A program made the position numbers and the translations under genes. From Cryomorpha sp963748925 (GTDB lineage Bacteria > Bacteroidota > Bacteroidia > Flavobacteriales_D > Cryomorphaceae), in NCBI GenBank assembly GCA_963748925.1, contig CAVVKG010000008.1:434001-498000 (forward strand): 64,000 nt of DNA, given 5' to 3'. Numbering within the stretch: the stretch's first letter is position 1; each line of letters opens with the position of its first letter. Shown piece after piece: positions 56,469 to 64,000 of the stretch. The notes under the pieces are model-generated. The model saw only the letters and a program-made list of their open reading frames with translations, was not told the DNA's origin and did not search any database.

Positions 56469-57062
56469 TTAATTTTTCAATTGCTTAATCAGCCCGGCAG
56501 AGCCATGACCATATTTTCTGGCAATAGTAATCAATTTACTTACAGATATATTTACGTGTTTCAATTTTGAGGAGTGAATTATTTTTATTTCACCTGCCTT
56601 TCCATTGGGCGGCTCCGGAAAAAACACGGCGCTATAGCCATCCGAATGCTGTTCAACTTCAACCCCGAATTTCAAATCTCCTTCTTCTCCCTCTGCCAAA
56701 ATTGCTTTCCAGTTTTCAGGTGCATCACCTATAACTTCATCAGCACTTGATTTCAACAACGAGTACCCGGGAATAAGGACTAAAATATGCTCTTCAACAT
56801 ACGGAAGAAAAGATTTAAACCCCTTTTTTTCTGCCCTCCAACCTGCAAGATAACAGATACCTGCAATAATTATTAGCGTCAAAAGAGTGAGCACGCCTAT
56901 ACCAAAAATTGTTTCTTCGGGTAGAAATGATTCAAGGGGCAAGATCAGCTTTTTAGTTAGTTCGATGGCTTTTTTCATTAAAAAAAGCATGAGCATCACG
57001 GGCAATAAAAACGATATAGTACCTTTTAAAATTCTCTTAATTAAAATTGAATACCACTTCAT
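56469..57062 (-). CDS. DUF502 family membrane protein
   Basis: A 197-residue protein with two N-terminal transmembrane helices (about 12-30 and 52-72), then a soluble domain with IPGYSLLKSSADEVIG, a family feature, and a beta-rich end (SAVFFPEPPNGKAGEIKIIH). The bacterial family has no firm function. It is first in a two-gene operon with the YqhA-like gene and is isolated from the upstream unit by the terminator at 57135-57167. Confidence 0.85.
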   Translation of the reverse strand: MKWYSILIKRILKGTISFLLPVMLMLFLMKKAIELTKKLILPLESFLPEETIFGIGVLTLLTLIIIAGICYLAGWRAEKKGFKSFLPYVEEHILVLIPGYSLLKSSADEVIGDAPENWKAILAEGEEGDLKFGVEVEQHSDGYSAVFFPEPPNGKAGEIKIIHSSKLKHVNISVSKLITIARKYGHGSAGLIKQLKN

Positions 57063-57134
57063 GCCAAAACATCTTAATTTTTATACTTAACTACCCTATT
57101 TGAACGAGAAACTCTTTATTCCGGTAAAAATAGA

Positions 57135-57167
57135 TATCTCAAGGTGCAATATAAACACCTCAAGATA
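57135..57167 (-). terminator. Terminator of the 57.2-58.0 kb small-protein operon
   Basis: Imperfect 12-bp arms TATCTCAAGGTG (57135-57146) and CACCTCAAGATA (57156-57167), paired at 10 of 12 positions. On the minus strand the stem is followed by ATTTTTACC. It lies 41 bp past the stop at 57208. Confidence 0.65.
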
Positions 57168-57207
57168 CCATTTAAATTAAAAGACTATATGTAATTCAAT
57201 ACCAATA

Positions 57208-57678
57208 TTACTTTTCGCCAATCATCGGAATGTTTTCCAGAATTCCGCTGCGTATTTTGCTTAGAATATATCCTTCAATTTGGTAAAATTGTGCCGCTGT
57301 TTTCACATTCGTCTTTGACTTTATCTTTTTGGTATAAGAGGTTAAGAGTTTATCGTTAGCCATTTGAAGGCTCATCATTTCACTCAGCATTTCAGATGTA
57401 GCGGTGTCATCCATATCTAAATATCCCTCTGCATAAGCGGTGAGCAAGGCAATGCGACGCTTGCCCAGTTCTTTGCGCTTTGATTCGTATTCGTCATACA
57501 TTGTCCAGAAAGTTTCAGCCTGCAGTTCGTCTAATTGAATAAATTCAGAAATAAAGGCTTTCTTTTCCATGCCGAACATCGCCTGTACCATGTCAACTTC
57601 TTCATTGGCACTTTGAGCCGTTACAGTGTTTGTTAGCGTAAAAAGGGCAAGTGCACTGGCAAATAATACTTTTTTCAT
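57208..57678 (-). CDS. Small exported helical protein
   Basis: A 156-residue protein with a signal peptide (about 21 residues, ending NTVTAQ) and an all-helical mature part rich in Met, Glu and Lys: FISEFIQLDELQAETFWTMY, YESKRKELGKRRIALLTAYA, MLSEMMSLQMANDKLLTSYT. The length, helical hairpins and LDELQAETFW...YE pattern recall periplasmic stress proteins of the Spy/CpxP type, but no family can be assigned with confidence. It is the second gene after the 78-residue gene (65-bp gap) and is probably controlled by the operator at 58049-58068. Confidence 0.8.
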   Translation of the reverse strand: MKKVLFASALALFTLTNTVTAQSANEEVDMVQAMFGMEKKAFISEFIQLDELQAETFWTMYDEYESKRKELGKRRIALLTAYAEGYLDMDDTATSEMLSEMMSLQMANDKLLTSYTKKIKSKTNVKTAAQFYQIEGYILSKIRSGILENIPMIGEK

Positions 57679-57743
57679 AAGATTAAGATTAAGTTGTTTT
57701 TGTAAAAAATTGAGGGTGTTAATTTTTAGGTATTTGAGACTTT

Positions 57744-57980
57744 CTATCTTTTGGTAATTAGTTGTAAAATCTCTTCCTGCAGACTTAGTTGTAACTCTTC
57801 GTACTCGTTAATCTGTTCAGAATTTCCACTCATGGTATTTTTCAATTCCTGCACGGTGCCGGCACACAATATGTAATCGGCACAAAGATCACGGAAGTTT
57901 TCATTTGTCTGAAAAAGAAAATCAATCTTCTCCTCAAAATCCGGAAAAATGCGAATAATGGATTTAATTTTGGTTTGCAT
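57744..57980 (-). CDS. Small hypothetical protein of the regulated operon
   Basis: A 78-residue soluble helical protein without signal peptide, containing two cysteines in FRDLCADYILCAGTV (about 30-44) and a coiled-coil-like C-terminus (NEYEELQLSLQEEILQLITK). No family recognised. It is first in a two-gene unit, and its ATG lies 69 bp from the operator copy at 58049-58068, the same spacing as the sulfatase on the other side of the regulator. That makes it likely to be a real gene of the regulon rather than a chance ORF. Confidence 0.7.
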   Translation of the reverse strand: MQTKIKSIIRIFPDFEEKIDFLFQTNENFRDLCADYILCAGTVQELKNTMSGNSEQINEYEELQLSLQEEILQLITKR

Positions 57981-58242
57981 AAAAATTTATATGCTTAAGA
58001 CATACAATGGTAAATATAGATTAGGAAATAAATTCGAGTAAGTATTACACCGTTACTTAACCGTTAAAAGCCGGTTTAATTTCCATACTAAATAGAAGCG
58101 CTTAATAGATGATTTAAGGCTTTGCTTATCCTGAATAAGACGGTTGACTTTTTAGAATTGAAGCAGAACTTGAAAACCTTTCAGAGAACCTTATCTGTAA
58201 ATGAAAAATGGGAACTACTTAATAAGTGCTCAGATGAAGCTA
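57981..58242. other. Regulatory gap between the small-protein operon and the regulator gene
   Basis: Holds operator copy 1 (58049-58068) with the presumed promoter of the leftward small-protein operon. The regulator gene ends at 58243 and is transcribed in the same direction, so read-through is possible. No other feature was seen. Confidence 0.5.
58049..58068 (-). promoter_or_regulatory. Operator copy 1: tandem 11-bp-spaced heptamers
   Basis: The minus strand reads TTTAACGGTTAAGTAACGGT, 20 bp identical to the copy at 60136-60155. TAACGGT occurs twice with an 11-bp period. Downstream at the same offset both copies also share ACTTAC. The operator ends 69 bp before the ATG at 57980. Confidence 0.75.
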
Positions 58243-59862
58243 TTAAGCAATTGATACTTTGGCCTTTTTTACACCATGAATAATTTCCTCAATTAAACTT
58301 GAATCCAATAGAAATGTATTCAGGTAGGTGCTCAGGTCAGCCAGGATATCCGGAAATTTTATGTATAAAGTTTTTACATCGTGAAGTGCCTCACTGGTCA
58401 AACCGAGCTGAGCCTTTGCTGCTGCTTTCGTTAAGGGGTCCAGAAAGACATCCGGAACTTCTATTTGGTTAGCGTACTCCAGGGCTTTTTGGTAGTTTCC
58501 ATTTTGAAAATGGACAAGAAAAAATCCAAGAGAAAACCACCAGGGACTATGCGGATTAAGGTCGAAAGTTTGAGTAAGCAATTCTTTGGCACGTTTGTAC
58601 TCACCGGCACATGCCATGCCAAAACCAATAGCGCCCATTGTAGATACAGATGAAGTGTTTAAGACAAGGCAACGCTCCATGGCTTCAATGGCTTCTTCTT
58701 TTCTTTTCAAATAAACATTCGCCCAGCCATATTGCTGATAGGCATGTTGACATTGCGGATCAATTTTAATGGCTTTTCTGGAGAGTTCATAAGCTTCCAT
58801 GACCGGATCTTCTACAGTAGTAAAACCAAGTGAGTAAGCATCCAGATATAACTCCGATAGCATTGCCAATCCTCTGGCGTAATCGGGATCACTCTTAAGG
58901 GCAACCTTCACGGCTTGGAGGGTTTGAGTGTATGTCTCCTGGGAAAAATTCATGTGTAAGTAGTAATTCCAAAAAGCTGCATCAAATGAATCTATGTTAG
59001 ACATAGTCTTCTGTTGAACTTTACAATTATCGCGAACGATAAACCCGTAATAACCACCGAGAATACTGCAAATATTTTCAATAATCTGATCTTGAATTGC
59101 TATCAGATTATCAATGTTCAACTCATATTTATAGGATTGAGACCATACTTGCATACCATTCAGCGTTTCAATCAAGCTTACATTTACTCTTATCTCTTCA
59201 GCTGTTCTTTTTACCGAGCCATCAATTAAATAATGCGCTCCTAAAGCGGCCCCAATAATCCGCACATCTTCAGGTGCAGAGGCATACTTACGAGTAGAAT
59301 GGTGTGCGATTATTGCAAAATCTTCGAAGTCACTAAAGATTCTGGTAAGTTCTTCACCAAAACCATCTGCAAAGAACTGATATTCGTTTTCCGGACACAA
59401 ATTGCGAAATGGAAGCACCGCCAGGGTTAGTTTTGAACGAGAAAATTCAGCTGGCCTGTTCTGCTCTGTCACAGCTGCATCTGACTCATCATTGGTTGCT
59501 TTGGTTCTAAACACTGGCACATATGAGCCTTTAATTACTTCAATCTTTATTGGGTCAGATTTACCTGGCCCCATATAGTATTCGTTTAATAATCGCCTTA
59601 ATCTGCCGGCATGGATTCTTACAATGGCGTCTGTTTGAGAGTTGAAGTCTGATGGTTTTCCCAATGCACTCACCGCAATAGTATATTCTTTTAATCTATC
59701 GGTTTGATTCTCCAATGTTTCTGATACTATAAAATTCAGAAAATTAGATAATACCGATGACCGAGAAAACAAATCACTCGAAAGGATGCGATCTAATTCA
59801 AGGGCAACCGCTTTCTTGGAACTTTCAGATAGCTCGCGATTTTCTATTGTCTTGGTTTGCAT
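58243..59862 (-). CDS. Transcriptional regulator with winged-helix-like N-terminus, TolB-like domain and TPR repeats
   Basis: A 539-residue cytosolic protein without signal peptide or membrane segment. Residues about 10-117 contain a helix-rich start and RIHAGRLRRLLNEYY...KIEVIKGSYVPVF, which parallels the recognition-helix and wing of OmpR/CadC-type winged helices (compare LRRKL...VRGVGY). Residues about 135-270 are a TolB-N/FlgO-like alpha/beta domain (LTLAVLPFRN, FADGFGEELTRIF, GAHYLIDGSVKRTAEEIRVN), the type found in adenylate-cyclase-linked TPR regulators. Residues about 285-520 form TPR repeats (YARGLAMLSELYLDAYSLG, CQHAYQQYGWANVYLKRKEE). The TPR part may sense a ligand or protein. It sits between two operons carrying identical operators and is the obvious candidate to bind them. 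Confidence 0.85.
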   Translation of the reverse strand: MQTKTIENRELSESSKKAVALELDRILSSDLFSRSSVLSNFLNFIVSETLENQTDRLKEYTIAVSALGKPSDFNSQTDAIVRIHAGRLRRLLNEYYMGPGKSDPIKIEVIKGSYVPVFRTKATNDESDAAVTEQNRPAEFSRSKLTLAVLPFRNLCPENEYQFFADGFGEELTRIFSDFEDFAIIAHHSTRKYASAPEDVRIIGAALGAHYLIDGSVKRTAEEIRVNVSLIETLNGMQVWSQSYKYELNIDNLIAIQDQIIENICSILGGYYGFIVRDNCKVQQKTMSNIDSFDAAFWNYYLHMNFSQETYTQTLQAVKVALKSDPDYARGLAMLSELYLDAYSLGFTTVEDPVMEAYELSRKAIKIDPQCQHAYQQYGWANVYLKRKEEAIEAMERCLVLNTSSVSTMGAIGFGMACAGEYKRAKELLTQTFDLNPHSPWWFSLGFFLVHFQNGNYQKALEYANQIEVPDVFLDPLTKAAAKAQLGLTSEALHDVKTLYIKFPDILADLSTYLNTFLLDSSLIEEIIHGVKKAKVSIA

Positions 59863-60224
59863 TGAGGATTTGTTGGTTGATTAAAATAAGCCCGGTTTTT
59901 AATTCTTTAATTCAATTGCCAAGGACCTCAAGAATATTCAATTCACATTATACTTTGTTAAAATCATTCTCTCCAATGGAATAGTTTTGGAGAGATTGTA
60001 AAGCATGAAATGAGATTAAAAGTCTTTAAGTTAAATCCTACACAACTCTAAGTTCATGCAATCAAATATAGTAAAAAATCTTTTCCTGATTTTCAGATAA
60101 TTACTATTCTTTAGGAGCGCTCTTCTCCCTGGCGGTTTAACGGTTAAGTAACGGTATTACACTTACAAATTCTATCGGTGATAAGTATTTTTATAATATA
60201 AATTTCAACTTAACCCTTTTTAGA
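59863..60224. other. Divergent regulatory region between the regulator and sulfatase genes
   Basis: 362 bp containing operator copy 2 (60136-60155), 70 bp before the sulfatase ATG and about 274 bp before the regulator ATG. No exact TAnnTTTG faces either gene, so initiation may depend on the bound regulator. No ORF or RNA gene was seen. Confidence 0.5.
60136..60155 (+). promoter_or_regulatory. Operator copy 2: tandem 11-bp-spaced heptamers
   Basis: TTTAACGGTTAAGTAACGGT on the plus strand, identical to copy 1 and in the same orientation relative to its target gene. TAACGGT recurs after 11 bp. It ends 70 bp before the sulfatase ATG (60225). Confidence 0.75.
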
Positions 60225-62597
60225 ATGAAATCCCAATTTTTAAAAATTCTCTCTGTTTCTTTAATGTTTGTGTGTGCTGACGCCGCAAACGGACAAGATG
60301 TACTTCCTTTTGCGCCCACACCTTCAGCAAGTGAAGCCGGGCTAACCATGAAAACCTCCACCTACCAAAAAAGAGTGGACCCTCAGCGTCTTGCAAAAGA
60401 TGCCCCCAATATCCTCATTATTCTTATGGATGATGTGGGACCTGCCACTCCTTCAACTTATGGCGGTGAAATCAATACACCCAACTTAAGCCGTGTTGCT
60501 GACATTGGAATTTCATACAATAGATTTCACTCCACCGCCATGTGTTCGCCAACGCGTGCTTCGATACTTACCGGAAGAAATCATACCGCTGTTGGAAATG
60601 GTCAGATAGCTGAAATCGCAAACGATTGGGATGGATTCAGTGGGACAATTCCAAAAACTGCAGCAACAGTTGCAGAAGTCTTGAAGGCTTATGGTTATAA
60701 CACCAGTGCTTTTGGAAAATGGCATAATACACCAGCAGAGCAAACCACATCAAAGGGACCATTTGATTACTGGCCTACCGGTTATGGATTCGAATATTTT
60801 TATGGTTTCCTGGCAGGAGAGGCATCGCAATACGAGCCAAGCATGGTTCGAAATACTACGCTTGTTCACCACCCTGAAACCACACAAGGCCACGACTACT
60901 ACCACCTCACTGAGGATATTTCTGAAGATGCCATAGGCTGGTTGAGAGAGCAACAGGCTTTTTCGCCTGAAAAACCCTTCTTTATGTACTGGGCTCCGGG
61001 AGCTGTTCACGGACCTCACCATGTTGCCAAAGAATGGGCGGATAAGTACAAAGGTAAATTTGATGATGGCTGGGATGAATACCGCAAGAGAGCCTTTAAA
61101 AGACAAAAGGAACTGGGATGGATTCCACAGGATGCGGAGTTGACTGAAAGAAATGAAACCATGGCGGGATGGGATGATATCCCAGAATCTGAAAGGCCCT
61201 TCCAAAGAAGACTAATGGAAGTTTACGCAGGTTATGCCGAACACGCAGATTACAATGCCGGTTTGATTATAGATGAAATAGAAAGACAGGGCAAGATCGA
61301 TAATACGCTAATCTTCTATATCTGGGGAGACAATGGTTCATCTGCCGAAGGACAAAACGGAACCATCAGTGAATTGCTTGCCCAAAACAGCATCCCTACC
61401 ACTATTCAGCAACACATAGATGCTTTGGAAGAGCTAGGAGGTCTGGACGTGTTGGGTTCGGCTAAAACGGACAACATGTACCATGCCGGATGGGCATGGG
61501 CAGGATCAACCCCCTATAAATCAACTAAACTGGTAGCAGCCCATTTCGGTGGCACCCGTCAACCACTGGCTGTTTCGTGGCCTAAAAACATTGCGCACGA
61601 CAATACACCACGACCACAATTTCACCACGTTGTAGATATCGTACCTACAATTTATGAAGCTGTTCAAATTGAAGCTCCATTAGAGGTTAATGGTTTTACG
61701 CAAGATCCGATTAACGGAGTGAGTATGGATTACACCTTTGACGATCCTGAAGCTGAGGGAACAAGAAGAATTCAGTTTTTTGATATCATGGGGAGTCGCG
61801 GACTTTATTACGACGGATGGTTTGCTTCCGCCTTTGGACTGCGCAACCCATGGGTTCCCGGCCTTCCGGAAGGTGCAGCCACATGGAATCCTGAAGAGGA
61901 TACTTGGGAGCTATTCAATATTGACGAAGACTGGAGTCAGGCAAATGACTTAGCGGAAAAAATGCCCGAAAAACTCGCTGAAATGAAGAATATGTTCCTG
62001 ATTGAATCAGCCAAGAACAAAAACCTTCCGATAGGCGGTGGCTTGTGGTCTGTGGTTTACCACCCTGAGGATGCTCCTGCCACACCTTATACCGATTGGA
62101 CCTTTACCGGCAGAATAGAGCGAATGCCCGAATTTGCCGCACCAAAACTAGGTAAGTTTGACAATGACGTAAGTATGGAGGTAACCATTCCAGAAGATGC
62201 TAGCGGCGTGCTATATGCTCTGGGAGGTTTTTCTGGAGGACTGGCCTGCTACATAAAAGACGGCTACCTCTGTTATGAGTATAACCTGTTTGAAATTGAT
62301 CGAACGCATATAAAGTCGAAAACAAAGCTACCGACCGGCGATGTTAAAATAGACGTTGTATCGAGATTAACTTCCCCTAAGCGAGGTTCTGCACTGGATG
62401 TCACGCTAAAGGTAAATGATAAAGTCGTGGCCGAAGGTCAGGTGCCGGTTACCGCTGCATTTGCTTTTACCGCAAATGATTGCCTTGACTTTGGTAGCGA
62501 TTTGGGTTCACCTGTTTCTATAGATTACTACGATGACGCACCATTTGTGTTTAATGGAAACATGGGTACTTCAACCGTTTCATATCCAAAAAAATAA
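60225..62597 (+). CDS. Large arylsulfatase, S1 family (S1_4-like)
   Basis: A 790-residue exported sulfatase (signal peptide about 24 residues, ending ANGQ). The active-site D69-D70 (MDDVG) and formylglycine motif C107-S-P-T-R111 followed by ASILTGRNH are intact; later motifs include FGKWHNTP, APGAVHGPHHVAKEW and WGDNGSSAEGQNG. The length (790 rather than the usual 450-550) and the C-terminal jelly-roll-like domain (about 640-790) are as in the long subgroup related to Pseudomonas/mycobacterial arylsulfatases. It requires formylglycine maturation. It heads the rightward operon under operator copy 2. The natural substrate is unknown. Confidence 0.94.
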   Translation: MKSQFLKILSVSLMFVCADAANGQDVLPFAPTPSASEAGLTMKTSTYQKRVDPQRLAKDAPNILIILMDDVGPATPSTYGGEINTPNLSRVADIGISYNRFHSTAMCSPTRASILTGRNHTAVGNGQIAEIANDWDGFSGTIPKTAATVAEVLKAYGYNTSAFGKWHNTPAEQTTSKGPFDYWPTGYGFEYFYGFLAGEASQYEPSMVRNTTLVHHPETTQGHDYYHLTEDISEDAIGWLREQQAFSPEKPFFMYWAPGAVHGPHHVAKEWADKYKGKFDDGWDEYRKRAFKRQKELGWIPQDAELTERNETMAGWDDIPESERPFQRRLMEVYAGYAEHADYNAGLIIDEIERQGKIDNTLIFYIWGDNGSSAEGQNGTISELLAQNSIPTTIQQHIDALEELGGLDVLGSAKTDNMYHAGWAWAGSTPYKSTKLVAAHFGGTRQPLAVSWPKNIAHDNTPRPQFHHVVDIVPTIYEAVQIEAPLEVNGFTQDPINGVSMDYTFDDPEAEGTRRIQFFDIMGSRGLYYDGWFASAFGLRNPWVPGLPEGAATWNPEEDTWELFNIDEDWSQANDLAEKMPEKLAEMKNMFLIESAKNKNLPIGGGLWSVVYHPEDAPATPYTDWTFTGRIERMPEFAAPKLGKFDNDVSMEVTIPEDASGVLYALGGFSGGLACYIKDGYLCYEYNLFEIDRTHIKSKTKLPTGDVKIDVVSRLTSPKRGSALDVTLKVNDKVVAEGQVPVTAAFAFTANDCLDFGSDLGSPVSIDYYDDAPFVFNGNMGTSTVSYPKK

Positions 62598-62604
62598 ATA
62601 GTTT

Positions 62605-62658
62605 TCAAGGTTAAACGCAGCTCGCTTTTTTCGAAGGTAAGTCTGCGTTTAACCTTGA
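62605..62658 (+). other. Long perfect hairpin after the sulfatase gene
   Basis: Sixteen-bp perfect arms TCAAGGTTAAACGCAG (62605-62620) and CTGCGTTTAACCTTGA (62643-62658) with a 22-nt loop containing a T6 run. There is no T-run after the stem. It may protect the sulfatase message or reduce read-through into the next genes. Confidence 0.6.
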
Positions 62659-62718
62659 TAAATTATAAAACAAACCTCGTCAGCAACATATACAGAACTA
62701 CCATTTTATATAAAAGAA

Positions 62719-63219
62719 ATGAAAAATCTTATTTTCCCTCTCTTATTATTCGCCATCGCTTTAAGCAGTTGCACAAACGATAGCGGCCATTCCAAAGAAA
62801 ATCTTGCGCTCGTTGAAAGCTATATCAAGGCAGTTGAAAACCTTGACCACGACGCGATGGAAAACCTGCTTGACGACAATTACCTCGGACTAGGGCCCTC
62901 TTATGGTGATACTATTGGAAAAGCCCAGGCCGTAATAAACTGGAAAGAAAACGTAGATAATCTTTACGAAAAGATAGAATATACGCGCTCAAGAAATGCC
63001 TCGGTCGTTATTTCTTCAGGTGAGAATCAGGGAGACTGGGTAGCAAACTGGGCCGAGCTCCATATTACATACAAAGATGATAGAGGCAAAGTGATTATAT
63101 GGGCAAACTCTATCTATCAAGTAGAAAATCAAAAGATTGTAAAGAGTTACACTTTTTACAATGAAGCCGATGCCCTCGAACAATTAGGCTACGTGTTTAT
63201 CAACCCGAATGACTTGTAA
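62719..63219 (+). CDS. NTF2-like (SnoaL-type) lipoprotein
   Basis: A 166-residue lipoprotein (lipobox LSSC, C18). The mature part is an NTF2-like fold: an N-terminal helix ENLALVESYIKAVENLDHDA, the LLDDNYLGLGPSYGDTIGKAQ segment, and beta strands ending VWAN-like IIWANSIYQVENQKIVKSYT. Such domains bind small molecules or act as non-enzymatic partners. It is separated from the sulfatase by the hairpin and precedes the glycine-zipper gene by about 20 bp. Its role is inferred only from the operon. Confidence 0.85.
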   Translation: MKNLIFPLLLFAIALSSCTNDSGHSKENLALVESYIKAVENLDHDAMENLLDDNYLGLGPSYGDTIGKAQAVINWKENVDNLYEKIEYTRSRNASVVISSGENQGDWVANWAELHITYKDDRGKVIIWANSIYQVENQKIVKSYTFYNEADALEQLGYVFINPNDL

Positions 63220-63238
63220 ATTGAAAACAAATACGATT

Positions 63239-63745
63239 ATGAAATCCAACTTATTTGCACTTGTTGCTACCTTATTTTTGGCCTACACGGCCTCAGCTCA
63301 GACCGAAACAAAAAGTACATCCATTTCCGGTGGGTTGGGTCTATATGTTTTCCCTTCAAACAATCAAGATCAAGCCACCCAGGAGGCTGATGAGGCCTCT
63401 TGCTACAAATGGGCACAAGAGCAAACGGGTGTTGATCCATTGAATCCCACTAAAGTTGAAGCCGCTCAAGTTGATAGAGCGGCCGATGGGACTGCGGTGG
63501 TAGGTGCCGTGGGAGGTGCCGCGGCAGGAGCGGCTATCGGAGCCATAGCCGGCGATGCAGGCAAAGGAGCTGCCATAGGCGCAGTTGTGGGAGGATTGAG
63601 AGGTAGAAGAGCGAAAGTAGTAGGTGACGAAATGGAGCAGCAAGCGAACAATCAGGATGCTGCTGCCCAGGAAAAAGCCGCTATGGATAATTATAAGAAA
63701 GCCTTTACAGCTTGCATGGAAGGCAAGGGTTACACAGTAAAATAA
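63239..63745 (+). CDS. Glycine-zipper (YMGG-like) exported protein
   Basis: A 168-residue protein from ATG 63239 (signal peptide MKSNLFALVATLFLAYTASA); the frame could start at 63209, but that has no signal. The centre (about 85-130) is a glycine zipper, AAGAAIGAIAGDAGKGAAIG, flanked by paired cysteines (CYKWAQEQTGVDP and FTACMEGKGYTVK). YMGG-like glycine-zipper proteins associate with the outer membrane. It belongs to the sulfatase operon by spacing. Confidence 0.88.
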   Translation: MKSNLFALVATLFLAYTASAQTETKSTSISGGLGLYVFPSNNQDQATQEADEASCYKWAQEQTGVDPLNPTKVEAAQVDRAADGTAVVGAVGGAAAGAAIGAIAGDAGKGAAIGAVVGGLRGRRAKVVGDEMEQQANNQDAAAQEKAAMDNYKKAFTACMEGKGYTVK

Positions 63746-63752
63746 GAATTGA

Positions 63753-64000
63753 ATGAAAATGAAAAAGTATCTGATCTTACTTCTATTAGCGTGTTCTGCT
63801 TATCAGGCACAATCGCAGGTTTTAATTTCTTTGCTATTCGGAGACAAACTCAACTCTCCCGGAATGGAGTTTGGTCTGGAAGGGGGAGTCAATTTTTCTC
63901 AAATGAATGGTTTGGAAAGCGATAAGTACTTGCCAACTTTTAATCTGGGTTTCTATTTTGATATTCGGTTAAATGATCCCTGGTATCTCTACACTGCTGT
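63753..64000 (+). CDS. Outer-membrane beta-barrel protein, partial (C-terminus outside window)
   Basis: ATG 63753 is 7 bp after the preceding stop. The 82 visible codons encode a signal peptide ending AYQAQ, then SLLFGDKLNSPGMEFGLEGG, VNFSQMNG and FYFDIRLNDPWYLYTA, the start of a porin-family/PorT-like barrel found throughout Bacteroidota. It probably completes the exported protein set of the sulfatase operon. Confidence 0.8.
   Translation, partial: MKMKKYLILLLLACSAYQAQSQVLISLLFGDKLNSPGMEFGLEGGVNFSQMNGLESDKYLPTFNLGFYFDIRLNDPWYLYTA

Noticed and set aside
1..64000. tRNA, rRNA, CRISPR and intact insertion sequences
   Set aside because: I looked for cloverleaf-like stretches, regularly spaced repeats and transposase motifs and found none that hold up.

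Overview
The window reads as the chromosome of a marine-type Bacteroidota, most likely Flavobacteriales. The evidence is SusC/SusD proteins with an ECF sigma/FecR pair, several secreted proteins with type IX secretion (T9SS) C-terminal sorting domains, a DnaE polymerase fused to an N-terminal DEDDh exonuclease, and many start regions carrying the Bacteroidota -7 element TAnnTTTG instead of a Shine-Dalgarno. No rRNA, tRNA, CRISPR array, prophage or intact transposase is visible. The genus cannot be named from the sequence.

Layout. 1-5.6 kb: two large secreted surface proteins on the minus strand, the first cut by the window edge. 5.8-8.7 kb: an ACMSD-type decarboxylase and a yidD / lipoprotein / hemB operon with overlapping reading frames. 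9-18.9 kb: core genes (HD hydrolase, dnaE, trxA, two tandem ssb genes, a DUF3365 c-heme lipoprotein, an S1 sulfatase, trhA). 19-28.5 kb: a T9SS BNR protein, an SDR oxidoreductase, an orphan DUF433 antitoxin-like gene, sbcCD, and a GIY-YIG gene, with two patches of dispersed palindromic repeats. 28.5-47.6 kb: a polysaccharide utilisation locus (ECF sigma, FecR, STN-SusC, SusD, GH93-like, VCBS/T9SS protein, GH43, clan GH-A hydrolase, frameshifted galM, GH43), divergent from a Na+/sugar symporter-galK-galT operon. The likely target is arabinan or arabinogalactan: the enzymes release arabinose and galactose, and the divergent operon takes up galactose and feeds the Leloir pathway. 47.7-57 kb: DUF2490, a formylglycine-generating enzyme (FGE), DUF481, Fic, LRR, NhaB, prohibitin-like, YqhA-like and DUF502 genes.

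57.1-64 kb is the most interesting part. A cytosolic winged-helix/TolB-like/TPR regulator sits between two outward-facing transcription units: a pair of small uncharacterised proteins on the left, and a large S1 sulfatase with an NTF2-like lipoprotein, a glycine-zipper protein and an outer-membrane barrel on the right. Both units carry the same 20-bp sequence at the same distance (about 69 bp) from their first codon. Inside it a TAACGGT heptamer is repeated with an 11-bp period, as expected for a tandem OmpR/PhoB-type binding site. This is a self-contained, apparently undescribed sulfatase regulon; the FGE at 48.8 kb could activate this sulfatase and the one at 16.8 kb.
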